A DNA stretch of 64,000 bases from Kosakonia sp. H02. GTDB lineage: Bacteria; Pseudomonadota; Gammaproteobacteria; Enterobacterales; Enterobacteriaceae. How positions within the stretch are numbered: the stretch's first letter is position 1; every line of letters starts with the position of its first letter. The notes beneath the pieces were generated by a model. It was given only the letters and a program-made list of their open reading frames with translations, had not been told where the DNA came from and did not search any database. The translations under genes and the position numbers were made by a program. Shown here piece after piece: positions 24,589 to 32,527 of the stretch. Location of the stretch: NCBI GenBank assembly GCA_030704225.1, contig CP131915.1:310001-374000 (forward strand), given 5' to 3'.

Positions 24589-26052
24589 ATGGAAAACAGG
24601 CTGTTAACGGCGAAAGCCACGCTACCGCATTACGATCGCAATAAACTGGTTTCGCGTATTGTACACCTTGGTTTTGGCGCGTTTCACCGTGCGCATCAGT
24701 CGGTATATGCCGATATCCTTGCCGCCGAACACGCCAGCGACTGGGGCTATTGCGAAGTCAACCTGATTGGCGGCGAACAACAAATCGCCGATTTGAAACA
24801 GCAGGATAATCTTTATACCGTGGCGGAAATGTCTGCCGATGCGTGGACTGCCCGCGTGGTTGGCGTGGCGAAACGCGCGCTGCATGCGCAGGTTGACGGT
24901 CTGGAAACGGTGCTGGATGCCATGTGTGAGCCGCAGGTCGCCATCGTCTCTTTGACCATCACCGAAAAAGGTTACTGCCACTCGCCAGCCACCGGCGAAC
25001 TGATGCTCGATCACCCGTTAATTGCTGGCGATCTGCAAAACCCCCAGCAGCCAAAATCCGCTGCCGGTGTGATTGTGGAAGCGCTGGCGCGTCGTAAAGC
25101 CGCAGGTTTACCGGCTTTCAGCGTGATGTCCTGCGATAACATGCCGGAAAACGGCCATGTCACCCGTAATGTGGTGTGCGCGTATGCCCGCGCGGTGAAC
25201 GCAGACCTGGCGAACTGGATCGAAGCCAACGTGACGTTCCCGTCAACCATGGTCGATCGCATTGTTCCCGCCGTGACAGAAGAGACGCTGAACAAAATCG
25301 AACAACTGACCGGCGTGCGCGATCCGGCAGGCGTAGCCTGTGAACCGTTCCGCCAGTGGGTGATTGAAGATAACTTCGTTGCGGGTCGCCCGGCGTGGGA
25401 AAAAGCGGGCGCCGAGCTGGTCAAAGATGTGCTGCCATTTGAAGAGATGAAACTGCGTATGCTCAATGGCAGCCACTCGTTCCTCGCTTACCTTGGCTAC
25501 CTTGCTGGTTATCAGCACATCAACGAGTGCATGGACGACGACAACTACCGCCGCGCAGCACATGCGCTGATGTTGCAGGAACAAGCCCCGACGCTGAAAG
25601 TGCAGGGCGTGGATCTGGCGCATTATGCCGACTTGCTGATTGCCCGTTACAGCAACACCGCACTACGTCACCGTACCTGGCAAATCGCCATGGACGGCAG
25701 CCAGAAATTGCCGCAGCGTATGCTGGATTCTGTGCGCTGGCATCTGGTGCATCACAGTGATTTCTCACTGCTGGCATTAGGCGTGGCGGGCTGGATGCGT
25801 TATGTCGGCGGCGTGGATGAACAAGGTCAGGCAATTGAAGTGTGCGATCCGCTGCTCTCCGTTATTCAGAACGCCGTCAACGGCAGTGCAGAAGGCGAGG
25901 CACGCGTGCAGGCTCTGTTGGGCATTGACGCTATTTTTGGTATGGAATTGCCGAAAGAAGCGGCATTTGTAGCGCAGGTGCAGAAAGCCTATCAAACCCT
26001 GCTGGAGAAAGGGGCAAAAGCGGCCGTGGCGCACTACGCAGCGGCACTGTAA
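24589..26052 (+). CDS. ydfI: Mannitol/mannonate dehydrogenase family protein YdfI
   Basis: A 487-residue long-chain polyol dehydrogenase, full-length match to E. coli YdfI (486). The N-terminal nucleotide site is IVHLGFGAFHRAHQ, and the C-terminal catalytic lysine region is KLRMLNGSHS (Lys then Asn/His typical of the family). YdfI is assigned D-mannonate/D-arabinitol-like oxidoreductase activity, not firmly fixed. It probably functions with ydfJ and rspB under RspR control. A UUCG-loop terminator follows. Confidence 0.93.
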   Translation: MENRLLTAKATLPHYDRNKLVSRIVHLGFGAFHRAHQSVYADILAAEHASDWGYCEVNLIGGEQQIADLKQQDNLYTVAEMSADAWTARVVGVAKRALHAQVDGLETVLDAMCEPQVAIVSLTITEKGYCHSPATGELMLDHPLIAGDLQNPQQPKSAAGVIVEALARRKAAGLPAFSVMSCDNMPENGHVTRNVVCAYARAVNADLANWIEANVTFPSTMVDRIVPAVTEETLNKIEQLTGVRDPAGVACEPFRQWVIEDNFVAGRPAWEKAGAELVKDVLPFEEMKLRMLNGSHSFLAYLGYLAGYQHINECMDDDNYRRAAHALMLQEQAPTLKVQGVDLAHYADLLIARYSNTALRHRTWQIAMDGSQKLPQRMLDSVRWHLVHHSDFSLLALGVAGWMRYVGGVDEQGQAIEVCDPLLSVIQNAVNGSAEGEARVQALLGIDAIFGMELPKEAAFVAQVQKAYQTLLEKGAKAAVAHYAAAL

Positions 26053-26062
26053 TGCTGACAAA

Positions 26063-26090
26063 GAATGCCGCTTCGGCGGCATTCTCTTTT
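26063..26090. terminator. Shared bidirectional terminator, ydfI / rspR
   Basis: GAATGCCGC, loop TTCG, GCGGCATTC: a 9-bp stem with a UUCG tetraloop, then TCTTTT on the plus strand and TTTGTC on the minus strand. It lies between the convergent stops of ydfI and rspR. Confidence 0.9.
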
Positions 26091-26100
26091 CATCACATCG

Positions 26101-26787
26101 TCACTCTTCACTAAACCAGTCGCGGTTTTCCTGACGAATGGTTTTCACAGACTCACTGATCTCCTGCAAATGCAGCGTCATAGCATTGACTACCGCATCG
26201 GCGTCGCGTTTTTCCAGCGCAGCAAAAATATCCAGATGCTGGCGCAGCAGCATTTCCGGCGGCGAAACATGATCGAGGCTCATATAGCGCACGCGGTCGA
26301 TGGTGGCTTTAATATTTTCGATGGTGTCCCACGCTAACTGGCAGTCGGCGATCAGCGCCAGCTTCTGATGAAAATTGTCATCCAGTTCAAAGAAGTCGTT
26401 CAGCTGCTTGCGCTCAATGGCAATCCGCTGCTGGTTAAGGTTTTGCTCAAGTTGATAGCAGGCGCTGTCATCAATCATCAGCGCGGCGCGGCGGGCGACG
26501 GCGCATTCGATGGCCTGGCGCACGAAGCAGCCATTACGCACCTGCGCGAGGGAGATTTTGTTGACGTAACTTCCGCGCTGGGGGCGGATTTGGATCAACC
26601 CGTTTTCCGCAAGCTTGATAAACGCTTCCCGCACCGGCTGGCGCGAAACGTCAAAACGCACCGACACCTCTTTTTCCGACAACGGCGTACCCGGTGGGAT
26701 CAGGCAATGCACAATATCCCGCCGTAAAATGCGGTAAATTTGTTGATTTACGGGTTGCGTGGGGTTGAGTTGCGTTTCGGCGGCCAT
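26101..26787 (-). CDS. rspR: GntR/FadR-type regulator RspR (YdfH)
   Basis: A 228-residue regulator, same length as E. coli YdfH/RspR. Winged helix in residues 15-80 (LSEKEVSVRFDVSRQPVREAFIKL) and an all-helical FCD effector domain with conserved Asp/His metal ligands (ELDDNFHQKL and LLRQHLDIF). In E. coli RspR represses rspAB. Here its likely targets are rspB-ydfJ and ydfI. The ydfZ gene that lies between ydfI and ydfH in K-12 is absent. Confidence 0.93.
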   Translation of the reverse strand: MAAETQLNPTQPVNQQIYRILRRDIVHCLIPPGTPLSEKEVSVRFDVSRQPVREAFIKLAENGLIQIRPQRGSYVNKISLAQVRNGCFVRQAIECAVARRAALMIDDSACYQLEQNLNQQRIAIERKQLNDFFELDDNFHQKLALIADCQLAWDTIENIKATIDRVRYMSLDHVSPPEMLLRQHLDIFAALEKRDADAVVNAMTLHLQEISESVKTIRQENRDWFSEE

Positions 26788-26876
26788 TCGCTCTTACTTT
26801 TTAAAGGGTTAACCCGGCTACCATACCATTGTTTTTGCGCACATCCCATACCCGGCCCGCAGGCCGGGCACGAAAT

Positions 26877-27626
26877 TTAACCCTGACGGTGAACGCTAAG
26901 ACCGGCATATGTCTGGCTAACTGGCATCATTTCCAGCGTATTGATGTTGACGTGTTTCGGCAGGGTGGCGACCCACCAAACCGCTTCGGTCACATCCTCT
27001 GCGCTCAATGCTGTCGTTTTCTCGTAGGTTTTATTCGCTTTATCGTCATCGCCTTTAAAGCGCACGTTTGAAAACTCGGTGCCGCCCACCAGCCCCGGCT
27101 CGATATTGGTCACGCGAACAGCAGTACCGCTCAGATCGGTACGCAGGTTCAGGCTAAACTGACGCACAAAGGCTTTGCTCGCGCCGTACACGTTACCGCC
27201 CGCGTAAGGCCAGCTTCCCGCCGTCGAACCGATATTAATAATGTGGCCGCGATTGCGTTCGACCATGCCCGGCAATACGGCACGCGTCATATAGACCAGA
27301 CCTTTATTATTGGTGTCGATCATGGTTTCCCAGTCATCGACGTTGGCTTTATGCGCTGGCTCCATGCCCAGCGCCAGCCCGGCGTTATTGACCAGCACAT
27401 CAATGTCGCGCCAGTTTGCTGGTAACGCGGCGATAAATTCGTCGATTGCCGCGCGATTGCGCACATCCAGCTGCGCCGTATAGAGATTGTCGCCCAGCTC
27501 GTCTTTCAGCTCTTGCAAACGCTCCTGGCGGCGGCCTGTGGCGATCACTTTATGGCCATTTTGAATAAAACGGCGCGTAATACCTTCACCAAAACCCGCG
27601 GTAGCCCCGGTAACCAGAATAATCAT
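26877..27626 (-). CDS. ydfG: NADP-dependent 3-hydroxy acid dehydrogenase YdfG
   Basis: A 249-residue short-chain dehydrogenase. The cofactor loop is TGATAGFGEG, the catalytic triad residues are visible as Ser in INIGSTAGSWPYAGG and YGASK (Tyr and Lys), and it matches E. coli YdfG (248). YdfG oxidises L-allo-threonine, L-serine and 3-hydroxy acids, and also reduces malonic semialdehyde. Start at 27626 (MIILVTG). The longer frame from 27692 runs into the dcp promoter region. Divergent from dcp. Confidence 0.94.
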   Translation of the reverse strand: MIILVTGATAGFGEGITRRFIQNGHKVIATGRRQERLQELKDELGDNLYTAQLDVRNRAAIDEFIAALPANWRDIDVLVNNAGLALGMEPAHKANVDDWETMIDTNNKGLVYMTRAVLPGMVERNRGHIINIGSTAGSWPYAGGNVYGASKAFVRQFSLNLRTDLSGTAVRVTNIEPGLVGGTEFSNVRFKGDDDKANKTYEKTTALSAEDVTEAVWWVATLPKHVNINTLEMMPVSQTYAGLSVHRQG

Positions 27627-27810
27627 GTCATTGTTCCTCAACGCTTTTTGTGATGTCGTAACATAGCATGCACCGCGTTTACGCGGTAACACAAGTTATC
27701 CCGTTTATCAGTGTGGCAAAAAAAGTGCGCTTATGCAGACGAGAGAAAGCATTGCGGTGCGCGCGGCGGATGCCTACTCTGAGAAGAGTCACCGCATTCA
27801 GGAGCGAAAT

Positions 27811-29856
27811 ATGTCGGCCACCAATCCCTTCTTTACCGCCAGCCCATTGCCTTACCAGGCACCACCGTTCGATGCCATCCAGCAGGAACATTACCGCCCG
27901 GCCTTTGACGAAGGCGTGCGGCAAAAACGCGCCGAGATAGCCGCCATCACCAACAACAGCGCAGCGGCAGATTTTACCAACACTTACCTTGCGCTGGAGC
28001 AGAGCGGTGAACTGCTCACCAGAGTCACCAGCGTGTTCTTCGCCATGACTTCCGCCCATACCAATGATTTTCTCCAGCAACTGGATGAAGCTTTTTCCAC
28101 CGAACTGGCGGTGCTGGCGAACGATATCTATTTGAATGATGCGCTGTTTGCCCGCGTTGAAACGGTATGGATAGACCGCGAATCGCTGGGGCTTGATGCA
28201 CAATCGTTGCGGCTGGTGGAGGTCACATACCAACGCTTTGTGCTGGCCGGTGCGACGCTGAGCGCGCAGGATAAAATCACTCTGAAAGCATTGAATACCG
28301 AAGCGGCAGCGCTGACCAGCCAGTTCAACCAACGCCTGCTGGCGGCGGATAAAGCGGGCGGGCTGGTGGTGGATTATGCCCATCAGCTTGAGGGGTTAAG
28401 TACAGAAGAGATCGCGACGGCCGCAGAAGCCGCAACGGCAAAAGGGCTGGAAAACCGCTGGTTGCTGGCGCTGCTCAATACCACCCAACAACCGGCTCTT
28501 GACGTATTACGCGATCGCCAGACGCGGGAAAATCTTTTTAACGCAAGCTGGTTAAGAACGCAGCGCGGTGATGCTAACGATACGCGCGCGCTGGTGCTGC
28601 GCCTGGTGCAGTTACGCGCAAAGCAGGCGAAGCTGCTTGGTTTTGACGATTTCGCCAGCTGGAAAATCGCTGATCAGATGGCCGGCACGCCGCAGGCCGC
28701 GCTTGAGTTTATGCGCCATATTGCCCCGGCGGCCCGCGCCCGCGCCGAGCGTGAACTGGCGGATATTCAGCACGTGATTGATAACCAGCAAGGCGGGTTT
28801 ACCGCGCAAGCCTGGGACTGGGCATTTTACGCTGAGCAGGTGCGGCTGGCGAAATACGCCCTTGATGAGTCGCAAATTAAACCTTATTTCGCCCTGAATA
28901 CCGTCTTAACCGAAGGTGTGTTCTGGGCGGCAAGCCAGTTGTTCGGCCTTCGCTTTAGCGAGCGCGTTGATATTCCGGTTTATCATCCTGATGTGCGCGT
29001 GTGGGAGATTTTCGACGACAAGGGTCGTGGCCTGGCGCTATTTTATGGCGATTTCTTCGCCCGCGATTCAAAAAGCGGCGGCGCCTGGATGGGCAACTTT
29101 ATTGAGCAATCCACGCTGAACGGCACGCAGCCGGTTATTTATAACGTCTGCAACTACCAGAAACCGGCGAACGGCCAGGCGGCGCTGCTTTCGTGGGATG
29201 AGGTGATCACGCTGTTCCACGAATTTGGTCATACCTTGCATGGCCTGTTTGCCAGCCAGCGTTATGCCAGCCTATCCGGCACCAATACGCCGCGCGATTT
29301 TGTCGAATTCCCGTCACAAATTAATGAGCACTGGGCCAGCCAGCAGCAAGTCTTTACCCGCTATGCTCGTCATCACCAGAGCGGTGAACCGATGCCCGAT
29401 GCATTGCGCGAGAAGATGCTGCGCGCCACGCAGTTTAATAAAGGGTATGACATGACCGAACTGCTCAGCGCCGCGCTGCTGGATATGCACTGGCATGGTC
29501 TGGCAGACGGTGCCGATGTGCAGGATGTGGACAGCTTTGAAGCGCAGGCCATCCGCCAGGAAAACCTCGACCTGGCCGCCGTGCCGCCGCGCTATCGCAG
29601 CAGCTATTTTGCGCATATTTTTGGCGGCGGGTATGCGGCGGGTTATTACGCCTATTTGTGGACGCAAATGCTCGCCGATGACGGCTATCAGTGGTTTGTT
29701 GAACAGGGCGGGTTAACCCGTGAAAACGGGCAGCGGTTTCGCGAAGCCATTTTGTCGCGCGGCAACAGTGAAGATTTGGTCGAACTGTATCGCCAGTGGC
29801 GCGGCCACGATCCGCATATCGAACCGATGCTGAAAAATCGCGGTCTGAGTGAGTAG
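27811..29856 (+). CDS. dcp: Peptidyl-dipeptidase Dcp
   Basis: A 681-residue M3-family zinc peptidase, exactly the length of E. coli Dcp. The zinc motif HEFGH lies at residues 470-474, with the third ligand in the downstream DFVEFPSQINEHW segment. It removes C-terminal dipeptides from peptides in the cytoplasm. I chose the ATG at 27811 (MSATNPFF) with CAGGAG 6 bases before it. The frame from 27733 adds 26 residues without a ribosome site. The accessory patch begins 85 bases after its stop. Confidence 0.95.
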   Translation: MSATNPFFTASPLPYQAPPFDAIQQEHYRPAFDEGVRQKRAEIAAITNNSAAADFTNTYLALEQSGELLTRVTSVFFAMTSAHTNDFLQQLDEAFSTELAVLANDIYLNDALFARVETVWIDRESLGLDAQSLRLVEVTYQRFVLAGATLSAQDKITLKALNTEAAALTSQFNQRLLAADKAGGLVVDYAHQLEGLSTEEIATAAEAATAKGLENRWLLALLNTTQQPALDVLRDRQTRENLFNASWLRTQRGDANDTRALVLRLVQLRAKQAKLLGFDDFASWKIADQMAGTPQAALEFMRHIAPAARARAERELADIQHVIDNQQGGFTAQAWDWAFYAEQVRLAKYALDESQIKPYFALNTVLTEGVFWAASQLFGLRFSERVDIPVYHPDVRVWEIFDDKGRGLALFYGDFFARDSKSGGAWMGNFIEQSTLNGTQPVIYNVCNYQKPANGQAALLSWDEVITLFHEFGHTLHGLFASQRYASLSGTNTPRDFVEFPSQINEHWASQQQVFTRYARHHQSGEPMPDALREKMLRATQFNKGYDMTELLSAALLDMHWHGLADGADVQDVDSFEAQAIRQENLDLAAVPPRYRSSYFAHIFGGGYAAGYYAYLWTQMLADDGYQWFVEQGGLTRENGQRFREAILSRGNSEDLVELYRQWRGHDPHIEPMLKNRGLSE

Positions 29857-29941
29857 TTTGTATGTGGGTTGCTTTAAAAAGTTACATAACACGCCGCAAT
29901 ATTGACCTGATTCTGTTGGGGAAATAACGTTAACCGTGGTG

Positions 29942-30180
29942 ATGAATCCCCCTACGCGGAGGGGCTACCAGTCATACCTTTTTGGGGTGAAAGCGAGATT
30001 TGCGGGCTGGCGCAAACTCACCGGGAGGCACCCGGCATCACCGTAATCTCCTTAGCCAGAGGGCGGCTTTTTAACCGCTTTCTGGCGTTTTGCTGCCTTC
30101 TTATACCCACACAATTGTTAAAGTGTGGGCTACCTCACGTTTCCCGACGTAGCGTTATCCCGCTCATTAAGCCAAATTAA
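29942..30180 (+). pseudogene. Frameshifted satellite-phage-type (Icd/Ash-like) ORF
   Basis: Frame 1 reads MNPPTRRGYQSYLFGV, KARFAGWRKLTGRHPASP, then stops at 30044. Frame 2 continues from 30037: SLARGRLFNRFLAF, CCLLIPTQLLKCG, LPHVSRRSVIPLIKPN, stop at 30178. The phrase RFAGWR...GRHPASPV followed by GRLFNRFLAFCCLLIPT is, from memory, typical of one continuous protein found in P4-like satellites and prophages near Icd/Ash-type genes. Adding one base at about 30043 would restore a single frame. I read it as a pseudogene with a one-base deletion. Family naming is from recollection, not a search. Confidence 0.5.
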
Positions 30181-30281
30181 AGGACCTAATTTTAGCGCTT
30201 AACATTCTGCGGCATTGACCAGACATTGAGAAAGTGGCTGTGCTAATGTCGAATGCAATTTAAGCAACTGAGGTAACCGAC

Positions 30282-30500
30282 ATGACCAAAAATGTAGTGG
30301 TAATACGCGCCGGTGGTAAGGTTGAAAATGTGACCGTTGAAGACAACGCCAAATCGGTCACCTTCAAAAATGAGCAAAGCTCGTTTCTTGAAATTCCCAT
30401 TGAATCCTGGGAGTTAGATGGAGAAACCTTCCTCGTTGCCCGCTTTTCTGACCTGGTAAGCCAGCAGGAAACCGAACAAGCCATCCGGAAATTTTACTGA
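30282..30500 (+). CDS. Unknown 72-residue protein
   Basis: A 72-residue acidic soluble protein with no signal or membrane segment: MTKNVVVIRAGGKVENVTVE, then a hydrophilic middle (FLEIPIESWELDGETFLVARF) and a helical end (LVSQQETEQAIRKFY). A GAGGT site lies 9 bases before the ATG. It has its own intrinsic terminator and is followed 49 bases later by the GvpU-like gene. I do not recognise the family. It is not the K-12 YdfZ protein. Confidence 0.75.
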   Translation: MTKNVVVIRAGGKVENVTVEDNAKSVTFKNEQSSFLEIPIESWELDGETFLVARFSDLVSQQETEQAIRKFY

Positions 30501-30505
30501 TAACC

Positions 30506-30527
30506 AACCGCCTGAGGGCGGTTTTTT
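30506..30527 (+). terminator. Terminator after the 72-residue ORF
   Basis: AACCGCC, loop TGAG, GGCGGTT, with a run of six T overlapping the end of the stem. Positioned 6 bases after the stop. Confidence 0.85.
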
Positions 30528-30549
30528 ATACCCGTACGCGGAGGTATAA

Positions 30550-30975
30550 ATGGAAAACGAACATGACGTCTCAGAAGCCCTTACACCAACCATCAGCACG
30601 CAGGACAGCGCTTTATCGCATCTGGTCTCCTGCGCCAATCTCGGTGCTGGCATGGTGGTTACGCTGGTTGTAGGCGGTCAGGTGGTGGCGGGGGAGTTAG
30701 TTTCCGGGCAGGAATATGCCTTATCAACGGCAAACGCTATTCGCTCTATTGCCGGTGATGATTCAATAAAAGATCCGATTGCGCGTTTTTTTGATGATCT
30801 GGCAGAAGATTATCGTGTCGATGAGAGCCATGAGATTCCGCTTAATTATTTGCATATTAAAGATCCCTCATGGATGACAGGGAATGGCGGCTGGACGAGC
30901 GTGAAGGGCACAATATTGCGCGTACATATTGCGAAAGTAAGCGGCTTTTCTTTAGGCAAAGCAAAAAATGCGTAA
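30550..30975 (+). CDS. GvpU-like protein, no gas-vesicle genes nearby
   Basis: A 141-residue protein with a strong GGAGG ribosome site. Its plan resembles the gas-vesicle accessory protein GvpU: LSHLVSCANLGAGMVVTLVVGG, VVAGELVSGQEY, a variable acidic middle (IARFFDDLAEDY), then NYLHIKDPSWM and the ending GTILRVHIAKVSGFSLG. No gvpA or other gas-vesicle gene is in the window, so it acts in another context or is a mobile orphan. Assignment is by remembered family pattern and remains tentative. A hairpin terminator follows. Confidence 0.7.
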   Translation: MENEHDVSEALTPTISTQDSALSHLVSCANLGAGMVVTLVVGGQVVAGELVSGQEYALSTANAIRSIAGDDSIKDPIARFFDDLAEDYRVDESHEIPLNYLHIKDPSWMTGNGGWTSVKGTILRVHIAKVSGFSLGKAKNA

Positions 30976-30990
30976 TTAAAAATAACGCTA

Positions 30991-31016
30991 CGGGCCTCAA
31001 GTGGAGGCCCGATTTA
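30991..31016 (+). terminator. Terminator after the GvpU-like gene
   Basis: CGGGCCTC, loop AAGTG, GAGGCCCG, then ATTTAT. An 8-bp GC stem 15 bases after the stop. From here to about 31375 I see no convincing gene on either strand. Confidence 0.75.
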
Positions 31017-31376
31017 TAAAACATGCTTTGGCCAACGCCTTCTTCGTAGCACTGGTATACAGGATTTAGCGGTAAGTCTTGTTCCACAAACCGAGCAAAT
31101 AGCGCCATGCGGTTGTAGTTTCTCGGGACAATATGTGGTGAATAAAAACTTATGGCTGCTGCAAACCGGGCACGTAAATTTGAGATTGGGAATAGCCCCT
31201 CCGGTCCGTGAAGTGGAGCAATCACCGTATCACACAAAAAACGCTCAAGAAGATATATCTTTTGTAATTTCAATAGCAAACGCTAATTTGAGCCAGTCAA
31301 ACGTTTCGATGGTTTCGCCTGTTAGCCAAAATGAACGTCTGTGAGTTCATTCTCGTTTAGGCAATATTGAGGTTGG

Positions 31377-31489
31377 CACTGCTAAATTAGTTGCAGCCCG
31401 TTAACACTCAGCGATGAGTGTGCGTGTAAAACTAAAGCACAAATCTATCCATGCAAGCATTAACCGCCGATTTAAAGGCGGTTTTTTTT
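31377..31489 (+). ncRNA. mgrR: Probable MgrR small RNA
   Basis: A non-coding segment of about 110 bases ends in a textbook Hfq-type terminator (AACCGCC, 8-base loop, GGCGGTT, eight T, 31462-31489). A possible -10 (CAATAT, 31362-31367) sits at the right distance from the proposed 5' end. Upstream of the terminator are the hairpin ACACTCAGCGATGAGTGTG and the single-stranded GTAAAACTAAAGC. K-12 encodes MgrR, a PhoPQ-activated RNA that represses eptB, next to mgtS before ydeE, exactly this position. The 5' end is an estimate and no clear PhoP box was found. Confidence 0.65.
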
Positions 31490-31503
31490 CGCCCCGAATG
31501 AAT

Positions 31504-31537
31504 AAAAAAGGCCCCTTACGTTTTTGCGCAAGGAGCC
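31504..31537 (-). terminator. Terminator of mgtS
   Basis: Minus strand: GGCTCCTT, 12-base loop, AAGGGGCC (one T-G pair), then TTTTTT. It is convergent with the MgrR terminator, 14 bases away. Confidence 0.8.
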
Positions 31538-31564
31538 GCCGCGTGTGGGATGTATCACTGTTCA

Positions 31565-31657
31565 TCAGTCATCCCATTTGTGGCTTAAATATGCAGCCAG
31601 GAATCCAGAAAACAAAATAATTCCCAGTACTGTCATAAATACATCCATATTTCCCAT
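31565..31657 (-). CDS. mgtS: Small membrane protein MgtS
   Basis: A 30-residue ORF beginning MGNMDVFMTVLGIILFSG and ending YLSHKWDD, almost identical to E. coli MgtS (YneM, 31 residues). GGAGAGG lies 6 bases before the ATG. MgtS is a single-pass inner-membrane protein made under magnesium limitation; it stabilises the MgtA importer and acts on the PitA phosphate carrier. In K-12 it is PhoPQ-controlled. The start could extend five codons upstream (MERYK), but those codons form the ribosome site. Confidence 0.93.
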   Translation of the reverse strand: MGNMDVFMTVLGIILFSGFLAAYLSHKWDD

Positions 31658-31936
31658 TTTGTACCTCTCCATCTATTTAACTTTCATGTCTCGCTTGCAA
31701 CGTTTATTGCTGAGACTGAGTGAGAATAGACCGGGAAATATCAATAAATGTTGAATAGTGTGAATTATTACGCCAGTACGGTAAATATTCTGCGATAAGC
31801 GGCGGGTTAAGCGGCACAGGGGCGAGGAGGATGTCGTAAAGTTGTCATTGTCCTGGTGTTATCTGGCAGAGAAAGGCACACTCAGGCCGGGCTGTTTCGG
31901 TTAAATTATTGTTAACACAACCACGGAGAAAAGACG

Positions 31937-32341
31937 ATGAGCTACGTTACTGATATTCCCGCTGCATCACCGGAAGAGGCCGCCAGCCACTTTCTGCATC
32001 GCCTGAGCGTCGAAACCGACTGCGCCGATGTGCATCATGCCATCACCCATGACGAGATGGATTTCGTGTTATTGCATGTGGTCGGCAGCCCGGAAACGTT
32101 TGCCCGTCGCCACGTTCCCGGCGCGCTGCATCTGCCGCACAGCACGATGACACCCGAGCGGATGGCATCATGGCCCGCTGATACGCTGTTCGTGGTCTAT
32201 TGCGCCGGGCCGCACTGCAACGGTGCCGATCGCGCCGCGCTAAAACTGGCCCGCATGGGGCTGGCAGTAAAGGTGATGATTGGCGGTATCACTGGCTGGG
32301 AAGACGAAGGTTACACCTTTGCCAACAACAGCCATGTTTAA
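31937..32341 (+). CDS. Rhodanese-domain protein
   Basis: A 134-residue single rhodanese domain. The catalytic loop follows strand VVYCAGPHCNGA, with the active Cys in YCAGP, preceded by the family phrase ARRHVPGALHLPHS and followed by GGITGWEDEGY. Such proteins carry sulfane sulfur as a persulfide. No signal peptide, so cytosolic. CACGGAG lies upstream of the ATG. The gene is not in the K-12 dcp-ydeE interval. The 31658-31936 stretch before it holds the mgtS upstream region and no other gene that I can see. Confidence 0.88.
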   Translation: MSYVTDIPAASPEEAASHFLHRLSVETDCADVHHAITHDEMDFVLLHVVGSPETFARRHVPGALHLPHSTMTPERMASWPADTLFVVYCAGPHCNGADRAALKLARMGLAVKVMIGGITGWEDEGYTFANNSHV

Positions 32342-32350
32342 GCACCGCTT

Positions 32351-32385
32351 TTTCATCTTCGCGACCTGAAGATGAAATTCTTTCA
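32351..32385 (+). terminator. Terminator after the rhodanese gene
   Basis: TTTCATCTTC, loop GCGACCT, GAAGATGAAA, then TTCTTTC: a 10-bp perfect stem 9 bases after the stop. It separates the rhodanese from the MetE-like gene. Confidence 0.75.
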
Positions 32386-32439
32386 TGTACCGTGAAATTT
32401 TCTCGTTTGCTGCATCAGGCCCGGTGTGACATTTTATTT

Positions 32440-32463
32440 GGACATTTAGCCGTCCAGAAGTCT
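32440..32463 (+). promoter_or_regulatory. Tandem MetJ operator boxes
   Basis: Three adjacent 8-mers: GGACATTT (5 of 8), AGCCGTCC (6 of 8) and AGAAGTCT (7 of 8) compared with the met-box AGACGTCT. MetJ binds such tandem boxes with S-adenosylmethionine as co-repressor. They lie 65 bases before the MetE-like gene. Confidence 0.75.
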
Positions 32464-32527
32464 AAATATTCAAATAATGAATTATCACGCCGGGCAATCA
32501 TCTGCCCAGGCTTACCAGGAGAGAATC

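Noticed and set aside
30857..31279. 140-residue minus-strand ORF with coding-like phrases across the terminator of the GvpU-like gene
   Set aside because: It starts only from TTG with no ribosome site, runs antisense through the GvpU-like gene's end and matches no family I know. It may be decayed sequence.
31135..31344. 69-residue plus-strand ORF upstream of the MgrR candidate
   Set aside because: No ribosome site, low-complexity end and no recognised family; it covers the region where the small RNA promoter is expected.
31300..31370. PhoP box for MgrR or mgtS
   Set aside because: Only imperfect half-matches such as GGTTTC and CGTTTA were found and none has the required 11-base spacing.
31673..31687. 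Five-codon upstream ORF (MKVK, stop) just before mgtS
   Set aside because: Too short to support without expression data, though its stop lies next to the mgtS ribosome site.
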